From NCBI GenBank assembly GCA_021783095.1, contig JAJXUG010000019.1, positions 1 to 64,000 of the forward strand: a stretch of 64,000 bases of DNA, in the 5' to 3' direction. This document shows, in pieces, positions 1 to 15,000 of the stretch. A program made the translations under genes and the position numbers. The stretch's first letter is position 1; each line of letters begins with the position of its first letter. The notes beneath the pieces are model-generated. The model searched no databases. It saw only the letters and a list, made by a program, of their open reading frames with translations, and had not been told where the DNA came from. Source of the DNA: Chloroflexota bacterium. GTDB taxonomy: Bacteria; Chloroflexota; Limnocylindria; Limnocylindrales; CSP1-4.

Positions 1-4
1 CGGC

Positions 5-3000
5 GTGAGCGGCGCGATGTCCGCCTCGCTCGCGTCCAACGGGATCGTCAACGACGTCGAGGCGTACGCGAAGTCCGCGACCATCACCACGACGGCCGGC
101 GACCTCGAGATCACCGCGACCGAGGCAGCGACGATCACCTCGACCTCGACTGCCTCGTCCACCTCGTCCGGCTTCCTGACCATCTCCGGCGGCGGCGCGG
201 CGGCGGGCGCGACGATCGCGACGACGACGAAGGCCTACGCGGACCCGGTCGTGGCGGACGTCAAGGGCGACATTCGCATCGACGCGATCGACACCTCCAC
301 GGCGACGACGACCGCGACGGGCAACGTCGACTCGAGTGGCTTTATCTCCCTCTCCGGCGCAGCGACGCTCGCGACCACGACGGTGAAGCCGACCGTCGAG
401 GCCGCCCTTGGCAGCGGCACGACGGCGACCGCCAGCGGCACCATCGCCATCGCGGCCACCCTCGCCGCGACCGCCACCGCCACCGCGGCCGGCGGCAGCT
501 TCAGCGACTCGCTGGGCGGGATCTCGGTGGGCGGGTCATCGGCGACGGCGAGCATCGTGCCGGCGTCGGCCGGGGTGCCGATGGTCAAGAGCGGGATCAG
601 CGCCGGCACCGTCAGCTCGACCGGCGGCTCGATCACGGTCAGCGGCATGTACAACACCGACACCTCGGGGAAGGTCACGAACGGCGAGGGTTCGCAGGCG
701 TTCGCCTACACGGCCTCGGGCGGCTCGCTGTACGCGAATAGCGGCGCCCTGGCGACCGCCGTCGACACGCCGTCCGTGGATGCGTACGTCGACAGCGACG
801 CGACGATCTCGGCGTCTACGACGATCTCGATCGCCTCCTGGTCGGCGGCGTGGGCCCGCGCGACCGCCGCCGGCCGGTCGGGCGGTTTGGTGGGCGTCGG
901 CCAGACCGACTCCGTCGCCACCGCCAGCGGCACGCTAACGGCGCGGATGGACGGCGACATCGCGGGCGGGACGGACCTCGACGTGAAGGCCGAGGGCGCC
1001 GACACCGCAAGCGCGACATCGAACGCGGTCTCCGGCGGCCTCTATTCGCACACGGACAACTCGGCCACTGCGAGCGTCGTCCCGAATCTGGACGCGCACA
1101 TCGCCGCCGGCTCGGTGGTGGACGTCTCAGGGACGATCGCGATCGAGGCGAAGGACGCGCCCGAGGGCGACGCCACCACCAGGGGCGTCTCGAAGGGCTT
1201 CATCGGCGTCGGCGCGTCGGTCTCGGCCGTGGTCGTGACGCCGACCGTTCTCGCCTACATCGGCGAGGACTCGACGATCGACGCCGGCTCCGTCTCGGTG
1301 ACCGCCATCGCCCAGCCGTCGACGACAGAACCGCCGACGTACGAGATCACGGCGGCCGATCCGACGTACGACACGATCACGGTCAGCACCCACGGGCTGC
1401 AGACCGGCGACGTGATCGACTACCAAGTCGGCTGCAACGGCGATCCCAGCGTCTGCGACCTGGTCATCGGCGGCCTGGCGTTGACCTACTCCGGCTCGAC
1501 CGACGCTCGCCAGTACAACGTCCTGAACGTCCTGAGCGGCAGCGCGGTGGACCCGAACAAGCTCGCCCTGGGCGCCCAGTTCGACGCCAGCCTGATCGAC
1601 CCTGACCGCGAGCTGATCACGTTCGCCACCCCGCACAACCTGGTCGAGGGCGATCACGTCGTCTACCGCCCGAACGACCCGCTCGTCGTCGTCGCAGGGC
1701 TCACCCCCGGCCAGGCGTACACCGTCCACGTCATCGACGACACGACCATCCAGCTGGACGTCTCCGGTGCGTACCTGAAGACCTTCACCCCGGGCAGCCT
1801 GAGCGTTGATGGCAACGGTCACCTGACGGTCATCACGATCGCCGGAAACGGGTTCACCGCGAACCAGGCGGTGACCTACGTGGCGCCCGCTGCGAAGACG
1901 TTCCTCGCCGGCCAGGTGGACGTCGTTTACGTTGCCGCGACCGACGCGACCCCGGCCCACTTCGACCCGAGCGACAACAACATCATCTACTTCTTCGGCG
2001 CTACGGAGCCGACCGAATCGACGCCATCCTCGATCGTCTTCGTCGACCACGGCTTCGTCACCGGTGACCTGGTCAAGTACCGCGTCCAGACCTCGGGCGG
2101 CGCGGCAATCGGCGGCCTCATCAACGGCGTCGTCTACAAGGTCATCAGGGTCGACGACCACCAGCTCAAGCTCCGCGACACCGCCAGTGGCTCGGTGACA
2201 TTTACCAAGGCCGTAAAGGACGGCGACGGCAACATCACGACGGCGGCCAGGATGCAGGGGCTGCAGTGGGCTTCCTTCGGGTTCGCCGTCAACCAGTGGA
2301 TCGTGGTCAGCGGGACGAGCGGCCACAATGGCGAGTACAAGATCACCGCCATCAGCGGTACCACGCTGACGCTCGACGGCGACCCGTTCAGCGGCGCCAC
2401 CGATGGGGCCGAGAACGCAACGGTGGACGGCCACGATCCGGTCGCCATCTCGTCCTCGAACAGCGAGGTCGTCCACAGCCTGACGAAGGTCGGCAACCTG
2501 CCGATCGGCGGCCTCGAGGACGGCAAGACCTACTACGTCAAGGTCTACGACGCAACGGCCGGCAAGTTCCAGCTGACGGCGAGCAAGGCGAGCACGACCC
2601 CGATCACGCTCTCCGCGAGCGGGCTCACCTCGACTGCGACCCATCAGATCGGCCCGCAGTACCTCGATCTGCCCGACGACGCGACCGGCCAGCACCAGCT
2701 GCGGATCGACATCACCGGCTCTACGGTCGACAAGAGCCACGGGCCGCAGCTGATCGTCGGCCCCGGCGGCGTGCCGCTGGCGGTCCTCCTGCCGCCGCCC
2801 GGTGACGGCGTCTCGACGGCCACGTCCAGCGGCTCGGGCGGAGGCTTCTACGGCGCCGCGAAGAACGCCTCCTCGGCCACGATCAACGCCGTCGCCACCG
2901 CCTACGTCGCCTCCGCCTCCCTGACGGCGAGCAAGAACGCCGCCGGCGTCGGGGGCAACGTCACCATCTCGGCTCTGTCCGACACCCTGGCGAGTGCCAC

Positions 3001-6000
3001 GACGAGCAACGACACCGCCGGCTTCGTCGGCGACGGGGATGCCTACGCCACGACGACCCAGACGAGCACGACGAAGGCCTACGTCGATGCCGGCACGCTG
3101 ATCGGCGCGGCCGGCGACGTCAGCATCACGTCCGAGTCCCGCCACTCGACCCTCGGCGGCTCGAACTCGAAGGCGAAGGGCGGCATCAGCCTCGCCAACG
3201 CGGACATGACCTCGACGCTCTCCTGGGACACGGAGGCGTACGTCGGCGCCGGCGCGAAGGTCGTCGTCGCCGGCAACGTCCTGGTCCGGACCACGACGGA
3301 CGTGCCGCGGATCAACACCAGTGCCTTCGCCGACGGCCGCGGCTTCGGAGCGGACGGCGACGCGCACACGGACATCACCGTTTCGCCGGCCAGCAAGGGC
3401 CTGGTGACGATCGGCGACAACGCCATCGTCATCGCCCGGAGCCTCGAGCTCGAGAGCCGGACCACACTCGTCCACGTCGACGGCGAGGCGAAGGCGTACG
3501 GAGCCGGCGCCTACGGCGAGGCGCACGCGAGGGTCGACGTCTCGATCGCGCCGCTGAACAAGGTCCTCCTGGGCAGTGGCTCGGCGATCACCGGCTACGA
3601 TGGGATCGACCTGCTGGCGACGTTCTCGAACGTCGACACGTTCGCCAAGACCTACGCGAAGGTGACCGGACTCTTCGGACACCTCGGCTCCGCGGCCAAC
3701 AACACGACGACGCTGACCTCGAGCGTCGTCGCCGACCCTCGGACGCTCACCCCTCGGGCGACCGTCATCGCCGGGCCGCGCGATCCGAACAACGCATTCC
3801 TGGCGCATCCCACCGACGCGAGCCTCTCGACGGCGCTCGACCACCTCGCGCTGTACGCCAAGGTGGCGAACGGCAGCGTCACGATCAGCCACAGCCAGGA
3901 CTACACGAAGAAGGCCCTCGCGAGCGGCGGCAACGAGGGCTCCGTCACCGGCACCCAGACACGAGGCGTCACCTGGAACGCGGACGTCCACGCGTTCTCC
4001 GGCCCCAGCCCCGAGCTCGTGATCCTCGCCGACGGCACGATCGAGAAGGCGGTCAACGTCAGCCTCCGGACGAGCACCAGCAACACGCAGACGACGGGGA
4101 AGATCCCGACCGCCGCGACCGAGATCTTCGTCAACGACATCCGCAACGACGACCCGGCACAGGTGTTCTTCAACGTTGATGGCGCCACCATCTCCGGCAG
4201 TGGCAGCACCTGGAACTTCAGCGACACCTTCCGCCAGGTCCTGATCACCAACCGCCTCGCCAAGCCGCTGACGATCAACGACATCAGCGTCGTCAACACG
4301 ACAGTCCAGCCGCTCGTGGACCTCAAGGCGTCCACGGTCGGGCTGACCTTCGACCTCCACCGGACGGCCGCGCCGACCCTGGTCCAGATCGAGAACCTGG
4401 CCACCTCCGACGTCCGGCTGAACGGCACCATCGACAACCCGATCGGCGCCACGGTCATCCACGACACCGGCGGCTCGATCCTGGCGATGCGCGCCCGCGA
4501 CGTCGCCTCGCCGGTCGATCCCATCTCCGGCAACAGCCGCAAGTCACTCGTCCGAACCGCCATCCTCGACGTCCAGGCGACGAACCAGGCGACCGCCCGG
4601 AGCATCGGCAGCTCGACGACGCGAGTGAACGTCGACATGGTCTACAGCGCGCACGCCCTGCCTGAGACGACCTTCCGCACGACCGACGTCTCCGCCCTCA
4701 TGGATGCGATCTTCCTCGGCTCGGGCACCCTCTTCGACGGCGAGCTCGTCCGCTACACCTCGAGCGACCCGCTCGACGGCCTCGAGGACGGCGCGACGTA
4801 TGTGGTCGTTCGCTCCGTCGACGGAACGCGCATCCAGCTTGCGACGCTGTCCGACGGGACGCTGACGATCGTCGACCTCGACCCGACCACCTCGGGCAGC
4901 GACACGATCCACACCCTCACCCCGGTTCGCCACGTCCTGGCCTCGGCCGGCGGGAACATCTACCTCGACCTGCTCGCCAGGCTGCGCCAGGAGGCGACGG
5001 TCACGGAGTTCACCGCAACCATCGACTCGATCCACGCCGGCGGCACGATCGACGTGCTGCTCCGCGACGGCATCCAGGAGAGTGGCGCGGCGACGTCAGC
5101 GGGCGTCCGTGTCACCACGCTGAACGAGACCGGGTCCGGCGTCAAGGACGCCTCCTTCCTGTCGCGCTTCCGGCCCGACGGCGACCCCACCACGGCCGAG
5201 ATCGGCGCCTTCGGCGGCGGGACCGTGGCCGGCCGAACGGTGACCTACGACTTCCGCGACACCGACGCGGCTGGCGATCCGACGCAGCCCGGGCTCGTCG
5301 CCGGCGGCGACATCGTCCTCGAGGCTGCATCCTGGAGCGACTTCACCGCCGGGCACCGGGTCGACATCCTGGCCCTGACCGAGCTGCACGGTGCGGGTGA
5401 CGACCTCGAGGGCAGCGGCCACATCGACGTCCGGACGAACGGCTGGATCGGCCGGGCACAGACGCCGCTCGCGGAGATGAACGGCGACCTGCGAGTCGGC
5501 CGGATCGAGTCCGCCGACGACGACGTCTTCCTCGCCTCGCCCGAGGCGATCATCGACGAGGAGTCGGACGCCGCGGCGGACGTGATCGGCGTGGACATCA
5601 CGATGACCGCCGGGACGGGCCTCCTGGTCGGCGGCATCGGCACGCCGGGGGACTTCCTCGAGATCGACGTCGACCGCAACGGCGGGACGGGTGTCCTCGA
5701 CGCCTTCGATCGGCTGGCGGCCGACACCGACGGCATCTTCCTGACCGACGTCGCCGGCGCCCTCAAGCTGGACACGGTCTGGACGAGCGCCGACGTCTCC
5801 CTGGCGACGCTCGGCGGGTCGATCCTCGACGGGCGCAACGGCGGCACGGGCGACGGCGAGGCGAACATCTTCGCCGCGAGCATCGACCTCGACGCGAACG
5901 GCAGCGGCGCGAGCATCGGCGCAACGGGGAACGATCTCGAGATCGAGTCCTCGCACGCGGCCGCCGGCGATGTCGGCCTCGAGGCGGCAGGCAGCATCTA

Positions 6001-9000
6001 CGTCACCGAGACCCGCGGCACGCTCCACCTCGTGCTCGCCGAGGCGTTCGGCGGCGATATCCGGATCAGCGTGCGCGACACGGCGACGGACACGCCCGAG
6101 CCAGCTGCAGCCACGTTCAGCGGCGGCGTGACGTTCGACGGGACGACGATCACCCGCGCGAGCGGCAGCTTCCTGGATGACGGGTTCGTCCCCGACACGA
6201 CGCTCCGAATCTCGGGCGGCACGCCGTACGACGGCGACTACACGATCGCGGACGTCACCGCGACCGTCATCACGCTGACGGCCTCGCTGGAGGCCACCCT
6301 CGGCGTGACCAGCGACGCGCGGACGGGCGTCACCCTGACGCAGCTGGCCACGCTCGACGAAGACCTCGACCTCCTGCACGACGGGTCGGTGCGCTTCGCG
6401 CAGAACGTCCTCAGGACGGTGCCGTCCGGCCGGGTCGCGGCGACCGGGTCGATCACGCTGCAGGTCGGTGACGACGTGGCCCTGCTGCCGAACGCCGTGA
6501 TCGTGGCCGGCACGACCATCGACATCTACGGCGACTGGACGAACGGCGACGACGGCTACGGGACGACGATCGTCCTGCGCGGCGACATCACCTCGACCCT
6601 GACGAGAGTCTGGGGCAACGACGACGTCGACACGTTCCAGCTCGGCTACGGCGGCGACCTCGACGACTTCGTCGTTGGCATGGGCGCGGGCGCTGACGCG
6701 CTGGGCGAGGAGGGCTACCTGCACCTGGGCGGCCCGACCCGGATCTACGGCAGCGCGATCGCGCCGGTCTGCGGTGGCGGCACGTGCCTGAGCGCGGGCG
6801 ACGCGGCGCACGACCCGTCGATCGACGACGGCGAGGACCGCTTCTTCGTCGCCTACCTGCAGTCGATGGACGACGGCGAGGCGCTCACCCTCGACGGCCA
6901 GGCCGACACCGACAGCTACGTCGTCTACACGACCGGCAGCCAGGGCGCGTCGCGCGACTACGTCATCAACGTCCTCGACACCGGCGCTCCCGACGACGGC
7001 GCCGACACGATCGCGATCTACGGCAACGACAGCGCCCTCAACGGCTACTCCGGGCCCGGCACGCCGTACCCGGTCGACGACATCTTCCTGCTCCGCCGCG
7101 TCACCGCCATCGCCGGCGAGACGGCCACGCGGCCGGCCTTCGTCGCCGTGCTCCACGTCGACGCGCTCGCCGACGCGCAGGTCACGGACGCGGCCTTCGA
7201 CGTCGAGCGCGTGAACTACGACGCCGCGCTCAACGGCCGGCTGATGGTCTACGCCCTGGGCGGCAACGACTACTTCGCGACGGACGACAACAGCGCGGTC
7301 ACGACGCTCGACGGCGGTCTCGGCAACGACACGTTCCAGATCGGCCAGATCTACGGCCTGGAGCGCGATTCGGCGTCGGTCGTCGCGAACGACGTCTTCG
7401 CCACCGTCGCGACGACGCGCGGCTGGCTGAGCGCTGGCACGAGCGAGCCGCTCGTCGCGGTCGGCGACAAGGGCGACGACATCTTCACGGTGTACTCGAA
7501 CCAGGCGGCGCTGCGGCTCGAGGGCGGAGACGACAACGACCAGTTCGTCGTCCGCGGCTTCGCGCTCGCGGAGACCAGCGGCGGCGAGATCGTCTGGCTG
7601 GACGCGACGAACCACATCGCGAAGCCGAGGACCACCTCGGGCTTCTCGACCGCGGCGGAGACCGACATCCGGACGGGCGACGGCCAGAACCAGGTCTCGT
7701 ACAACATCAACGCGCCGGTCTCGATCGATGGCGGCAACGGGATCGACAAGGTCGTCGTGCTGGGCACCGAGTTCGCCGACCACATCGTCGTCACCGCGAC
7801 GGCCGTCTACGGCGCCGGCCTGTCGATGAAGTACGCCAACGTCGAGGTCCTCGAGATCGACGGGCTCGAGGGCGACGACATCTTCGACGTGCTCTCGACC
7901 GCCGCCGGTGTCGCGACGCGGATCGTCGGCGGGCTCGGCAGCGACATCATCAACGTCGCCGGTGACGTCGCGGGCTCGGTCGTCGCGAGCGGCATCGAGG
8001 GCACGAGCGGCGCGATCGGCCATGACGTCTCTTCGAGCGATCCTGCGTACGACGGGCTCGTGGTCGACGGTCTCGACCTGAGCGTGGCGCGGCCGGCCGC
8101 GGGCGCCGTGATCGTCACGGAGAGCGACGGCTTCAGCGAGATCCGCGAAGGCGCCGGGAGCGGCGCGATCGACTCGTACACGGTCCGGCTGGCCGCGAAG
8201 CCGAGCTGCGGCTCGAGCGTCGCCGACGCCGCGTGCACGGTGTACGTCACCGTGACGGCCGCCATGTCGCCGCAGTCGGAGCAGGGGACCGGCGACACGT
8301 TCCTCGTGTCGACGTCGTCGAGCCTGTCCTCGTTCTACCGGACGGTCACCGTCGACGGCGGCACCGAGACGCGGCCCGTGCGCTCGATCGTCCTCGCCTT
8401 CACCGGCGCCAACTGGGACACGCCGCAGACGGTGTACGTGTTCGCGGTCGACGACACGCGGGCCGAGGGCGACCGCGTCGTCACCGCGAGCCACTCCGTG
8501 CTCCAGCCGGTCTGCGACGCGGCCGACGCGGCCCACTGCTACGACCACGCGACCGTCCGGGACGTCGAGGTCATGGTCCGCGACAACGACCTTGACGCCG
8601 TCCAGGTCGTCCAGCTCGATGCCGCCGGGCACACGGACACCCAGACGCTCGTCGTCGAGGGCACGACGACGAGCGAGATGACGGACCAGTTCCGCGTCCG
8701 CCTGGCGACCGACCCGGGCGGAACGGTGACCATCCGGCTGACGCCCAGCGACGACCGCATCTGGCTCAGCGGCACGGGCGTCACGACGATCACCGCCCGG
8801 GCGCCCGGCGTGCCCGGCGTCTACGAGGTCACCCTCGACTCGTCGAGCTGGCAGACCGGCATCCTGGTCACCGTCCACGCCGCAGACGACTCCGTGCGCC
8901 AGGATCCGCGCTCGACGACCATCGCCGTCACGGTCGTCTCGACCCGGTACGCCGGGGCGCTCCCGGCCCGCGTCGACGTGCTCGCGCTCGACGATGACAC

Positions 9001-12000
9001 CGCCGGTCTCGTGGTCATCCCGAGCGGCGGCGGAACGGTGCTGATCGCGGGCGGGACGGGAGACAGCTACCAGCTGCGGCTGACGATGAAGCCGGCGACG
9101 GGCACGAGCGTGAAGGTCGCCATCGTCACGGACGGCCAGGCCGACGTCACCGCGGGCGGCCGGGTCGCCTTCGAGGCGATCGGCGGACAGGTCCCGATGC
9201 GGCAGTTCACCGGGGACCTCACGATCGCCGGCACGACGGTGACGCGGACGGGCGACTCGGCGGCCGGGAGCTTCCTCGACGAGGGCTTCGCCGCCGGCCA
9301 GTCGATCCGGATCCTGCGCGCGAACGGCACGAGCCTGGGCGACTTCACCATCGCCTCGGTCGCGAGCGGCGGGCTCTCGATGACGCTGACGGCCGCGCCG
9401 ACGGCGGGCAGCTACACGGGCGCGACGATCAGCCGCCTCGTGATGCGCGGCGTCTGGACCGGCTCCGTCACGTACGACGCGACCGCCGGCGCGCTCACGC
9501 GCACGGACGGCAGCAGCTGGCTCGACCAGGGCTTCCTCGAGGGCCAGCTGATCAAGATCGGCGCCGAAGCGACGCTCTACAAGATCCAGTCCATCAGCGG
9601 CACGGCGACCGGCAAGCTCGACGTCCTGGCCCTGACGTCCGCCGCGAAGCCGGCCAGCGTGGCGTCCTCGGTGACGGTCACCCAGTGGGCGGCGGTCGTC
9701 ACCTTCACGGAGGCGAACTGGTCCGAGCTCGTCAGCGTTCCGCTCGTCGCCGACACGTCGTTCACCGTTGCCGCCGGTCACGAGAGCCTGAAGTCGTTCG
9801 CCAAGCGGCCACACCTGCTGTCCGGCATCCGCGGCCCGCTGTCCGTCGAGGGCGGCACCACCTCCGCCGACCGCTCGCTGCAGCCTGCGCTCATGCTGCC
9901 CGCCGAGCACAACGGTGCCCTCTTCGGGATCGCCTCGCAGCCCGTCGGCGGCGAGGCCCAGCAGGTCGACGTCCTCAACGTCTTCGACGACTCGAGCCGC
10001 GAGGACAAGAGCGGCACGATGACCGCGACGGCCCTGACCGGCCTCGGGATGGGCCCGGGCCTCGACTTCACGGCCCAGCTGAACGGCGCGACGATGCCGT
10101 TCGGCGAGACGTCGGCCTACCCGGGCGGCATCAGCTACGGCACGATCGTGTTCGCCAACGGGCAGTTCTCGCAGGACGGCTCGACGAGCACGATCGAGGT
10201 CCTCGACGTCCTGCTCGGCGAGGGCAACGACCACCTGACGATCAGCGGCACGCTCCAGCCGGGCGGCACGCCCGTCGCGGTCCACGGCGGCCTGACGGTC
10301 GTCCACGGCGGCGGCAACCAGTACCTGACCGTCACGGGCTCGATGACGCTTGGCGACGGCACGATCACCCGCGCTGACGGTGTTGCCTGGACCAGTGCCG
10401 GGTTCGTTGCCGGCCAGTCGGTCACCGTCTCCGGCGTCACCGGCCAGTTCAAGATCACGACGATCTCGGGCGCGACGCTCACGCTCGCGGGCTTCCCGGG
10501 CTCCGGCACGGGCACGCGAACGGTCGCGGTCGTCGACCCCGAGACGCCGGGCGTGCCGCGTGTCGGCGGCGACACGATCACCGTCACCGGTGGCGGCGGG
10601 CCGACCTCACCGCTCGTGGTCTACGGCGACACCTCGCAGGACGGCCTCTGGTACAGCGGCGACCCGCGCGTGCTGTCGATGCGCGACTTCGGCACCAAGC
10701 CGTACCCGAACATCACCGGCAACGATCCGCGCTTCATCTTCCCGGTCGCCGCGCCGTTCGCCCACGCCGGCAACGACGTCATCGATGCCAGCGCGCTGTT
10801 CGCGAGCGTCGCCGTCGGCCCGCTGCCGACGGTCGGCATCGTGGCCTACGGCGGCCCCGGCGACGACGTCATCTACGGCAGCCAGGCCGGCGACTACCTT
10901 GCCGGCGGCTCGGGCGACGACACGATCGTCGGCGGCCGCGGCCGCGACCAGATCTACGGCGACAACGGCATCAACGTCGACGTCATCACGCGCGAGCTGA
11001 CGATCCCGTGGGTGAACGCGAGCGTGCGCACGAACCGCGACGACCTGACGGCCGGACAGGATGTCCTGTACGGCGAGGGGTCGGGTTCGGCGGTCGGCAC
11101 GGGCAGCGACGGCGACGACGTCATCTTCGGTGACTACGGCAGCGTCACCCAGGCCGTGGCGTCTCCGACGGTCGGCCCGGACGGGTACGTGAACCCGACG
11201 GCGCTCGAGCGGATCGAGACCACCGGCTGGATCCGCGACATCACGACGATGCGGCCGGAAGACGGCGCCCATGACGTGATCGCCGGCGGCGTCGGCGACG
11301 ATCGCGTCCTTGGCGGCAACGGCGCCGACACGATCACCGACGAGGGCGGCACGAACGTCGTCTTCGGCGACCACGGCCACCTCGCCTACGTCGCCGGCAC
11401 GACCGACGTGACGACGCTGCACCTCGTGGAGAGCATCGACGAGGGCTTCGGCGGCGTCGACGAGATCACGACGGCCGCGGGCAACGACTTCGTCTTCGGC
11501 GGCATCGGTGGCGACACGATCACGGCCGGCGCCGGCAACAACATCGTCTTCGGCGACCACGGCCGGGTCACCGGCATCGAGTCAACGGTCGCCAACCGCT
11601 CGATCAACGGCGACAGCGCGGCCGACGGGTACCCCGTCCCGGTCCTCGCCCTCGTCGAGGGCTACGTGCCGGCGGGCGGCGAGTACGGCGGTGCCGACAC
11701 GATCACGACCGGCGCCGGCCACGACATCGTGTTCGGCGGGGCGGGCGGGGACACGATCGTCGCGAACGACGGCGAGACGTCATCGGTCGCCGACGAGAAC
11801 AACATCGTCTTCGGCGACTACGGCCTGCTCGACTGGGTCGCCACATATACGACCGTCCCGACCGAGAGCGCCAACCACATCGGGTCGACCGACCCGAGCC
11901 CGTACAGCCTCGACCACGTCTGGTCGAGCTTCGAGGCCTACGGCGGGGTCGACACGATCACGACCGGGCGCGGCAACGACTTCGTCTTCGGCGGCGTGGG

Positions 12001-15000
12001 CGCCGACGCCATCAACGCCGGCGCGGGCGACAACATCGTGTTCGGCGACCACGGGCGCATCAGCGGCGTCGCAAGCGAGGCGCGCAACCGGCCGATCTCG
12101 GGCGGGACCACGCCGACCGAGTACCCAGTCAAGGTCCTCGCGCTCGTCGAGGCCTACGTGCCGTTCTGCGAGGGCTCGACGACGACGCGCTGTGAGTACG
12201 GCGGCGTCGACACGATCATGACCGGCACGGGCGCTGACATCGTGTTCGGCGGCGGGAACACGCCGCTCACGCTGACCGGCGACGTCACGGCGACCGCGAC
12301 GACGCTGACCCTCGCGACCGGCTCGTGGGCCGCGAGCGGCTTCGCGTTCGGCCAGATCATCACGCTCAACGGGGCGGTCGTCGGTGTCATCCAGTCGCTG
12401 TCCGGCGCGGAGATGACGGTCACCGGCTCGCTCACCCCAGGCGCGTACACGGGCGCCATCGTCACCGTCTTCGGCGACACGATCGTCGCCAACGACGGCG
12501 AGACCGCCCAGCTGGCCGACGCCAACGACGTCGTGTTCGGCGACTACGGCTTCCTCGACTACACGGCGGCGTTCGCCTTCACAGGGACGACCTGCCCGAC
12601 GTGCGGCACGAGCCCGGCCGGGCTCGACGAGGTCTGGTCGAGCTTCGAGAGCTCCGGTGGTGCCGATGCGATCACGACCGGGCGCGGCAGCGACCTCCTG
12701 TTCGGCGGCGCCGGAAGCGACCTGCTCAACGCCGGTGGCGGCGACAACGTCGTGTTCGGCGATCACGGCCGGGTCACCGGCATCGAGTCAACGGTCGCCA
12801 ACCGCTCGATCAACGGCGACTTGACGACCGACGACGCCTACCCGGTCGGGACGCTCGCCCTCGTCGAGGGCTACAAGCCGGCGGGCGGCGAGTACGGCGG
12901 CGGCGACCAGATCTGGACCGGCACCGGCCACGACATCGTGTTCGGCGGGGCGGGCGGGGACACGATCGTCGCGAACTACGGCGAGGGGACGACCGCGGAC
13001 CACAACAACGTCGTGTTCGGCGACTACGGCCTGCTCGACTACGTGGCCCAGTTCACGCTCGTCCCGACGAGCGCCGACCACGTCGGTTCGACCGACCCGA
13101 GCCCGTACAGCCTCGACCACGTCTGGTCGACGTACGAGGGCTACGGCGGCAACGACCAGATCACCACCGGCCGCGGCAACGACTTCATCTTCGGCGGGCT
13201 CGGGACCGACACGATCGTCGCCGGACCGGGCGAGAACATCGTCTTCGGCGACCACGGCCGGGTCAGCGGCGTCGAGTTGAGCGACACGACCATCTACAAC
13301 CGGCCACTGTCGGAGGCACTCGGCACGACCGAGTACCCGGTCAAGGTCCTGGCTCTCGTCGAGGCGTACGTCCCGCTGTGCGAGGGCTCGACCACCGAGC
13401 GCTGCGAGTACGGCGCGGGCGACGACATCACGACGGGCACCGGCCACGACGTGGTGTTCGGTGGGGCCGGTGACGACACGACACCCGACACGATTGTTGC
13501 CAACGATGGTGAGACCGCATCGCTGGCCGACGGCAATGACGTGGTCTTCGGCGACTACGGCTTCCTCGACTACACCGCCTCCTGGAACGACAGTCCGGTT
13601 AGCCTCGACAAGGTCTGGTCGAGCTTCGAGTCCTTCGGCGGCCACGACCACGTCACCACCGGCCGCGGCAACGACTTCATCTTCGGCGGCGCCGGGATCG
13701 ACATCATCGGCGCAAGCGACGGCCAGAACATCGTCTTCGGCGACCACGGGCGGATCACCGGCATCGAGTCGGCGACGGACAACCTGCCGATCCTCCCGAT
13801 CCTCGACGGGACGCTCACCCACGACGACTATCCGATCAAGGTCCTCCGGCTCGTCGAGGGCTACGTACCGACGGGCGGCGAGTACGGCGGCAACGACACG
13901 ATCACGACGGGCCTCGGGCGCGACATGATCTTCGGCGGCGCCGGCAACGACACGATCGTCGCCAATGATGGCGAGACCCTGGCCAATCCGGCCGCCCTCG
14001 ACCACAACAACATCGTGTTCGGCGACTACGGCTTCGTCGACTACCTGATCGCCGACCTCCCCGAGAGCGGTGACCCGGCCGACACCACCCGCGACATCGA
14101 CCGGGTCTGGTCGTTCGACAACTCATACGCGCTCGGCGGTGACGACACGATCACCACCGGCGCGGGCAACGACATCGTCATCGGCGGCACCGGCAGCGAC
14201 ACGATCACCACCGGCGAAGGCAGCAACATCGTCCTCGCCGACAACGGCAGGCTCACCTCGGCGCCGATCGCGAACGCGGCGACGAAGTTCTCGGTGCACG
14301 AGTTCGCGATCTGCACGGTGGAGACCATCGGGTTCGACGACGCCGACAGCGGCGACGACACGATCTACGGCGGCACCGGTGCCGATCTGATCTTCGGCGG
14401 CGGCGGCGACGACGTCATCTATGCCGACGGGCTCAACGCGACGGTTGGCGGCAACGACCTGATCTTCGGCGACCAGGGCAAGATCACGTGCGCCAACGGC
14501 CACACGTACGATCCCGACGACCCGATGAACGGCGTTTGCACGGGCCTCGATTTCGGTGGCCCCTTCGACTTCACCGCCACGAACACGACCGAAACCACGG
14601 GCTCGGGCGACGATCTCGTGTACGCGGGGCCCGGCAACGACATCGTCCTGGGCGAGCAGGGCAACGACATCATTTACGGCGAGGACGGCGACGACATCCT
14701 GATCGGCGGCTCGAACGTCCCCGACGCGCTGGACGGCGACGACGTCATCGACGGCGGTGCGGGCAACGACGCCATCGCCGGCGACAACGCGACGTGCTGC
14801 CGCCTGCCCGCCGACAAGCTCACCGATCCGCGGATGCGGGCGCTCGAGGGCACGGCGATCTACGGCACCAGCGGCACGGACGACGGCCTGGCCCTCGTGA
14901 CCGTCACCTCGCAGCACGACCCCAATGGCGGCGCGCAGTACGCCGTCACGCTCCTCGACCACAGCGCTACCACACCAGCCACCCTGTTCGGCGACGACTA

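Noticed and set aside
11340-14240. Regularly spaced short repeats considered as a CRISPR array
   Set aside because: Repeats are coding, in frame, of variable length and encode RTX motifs; no unique ~30-nt spacers and no cas genes.
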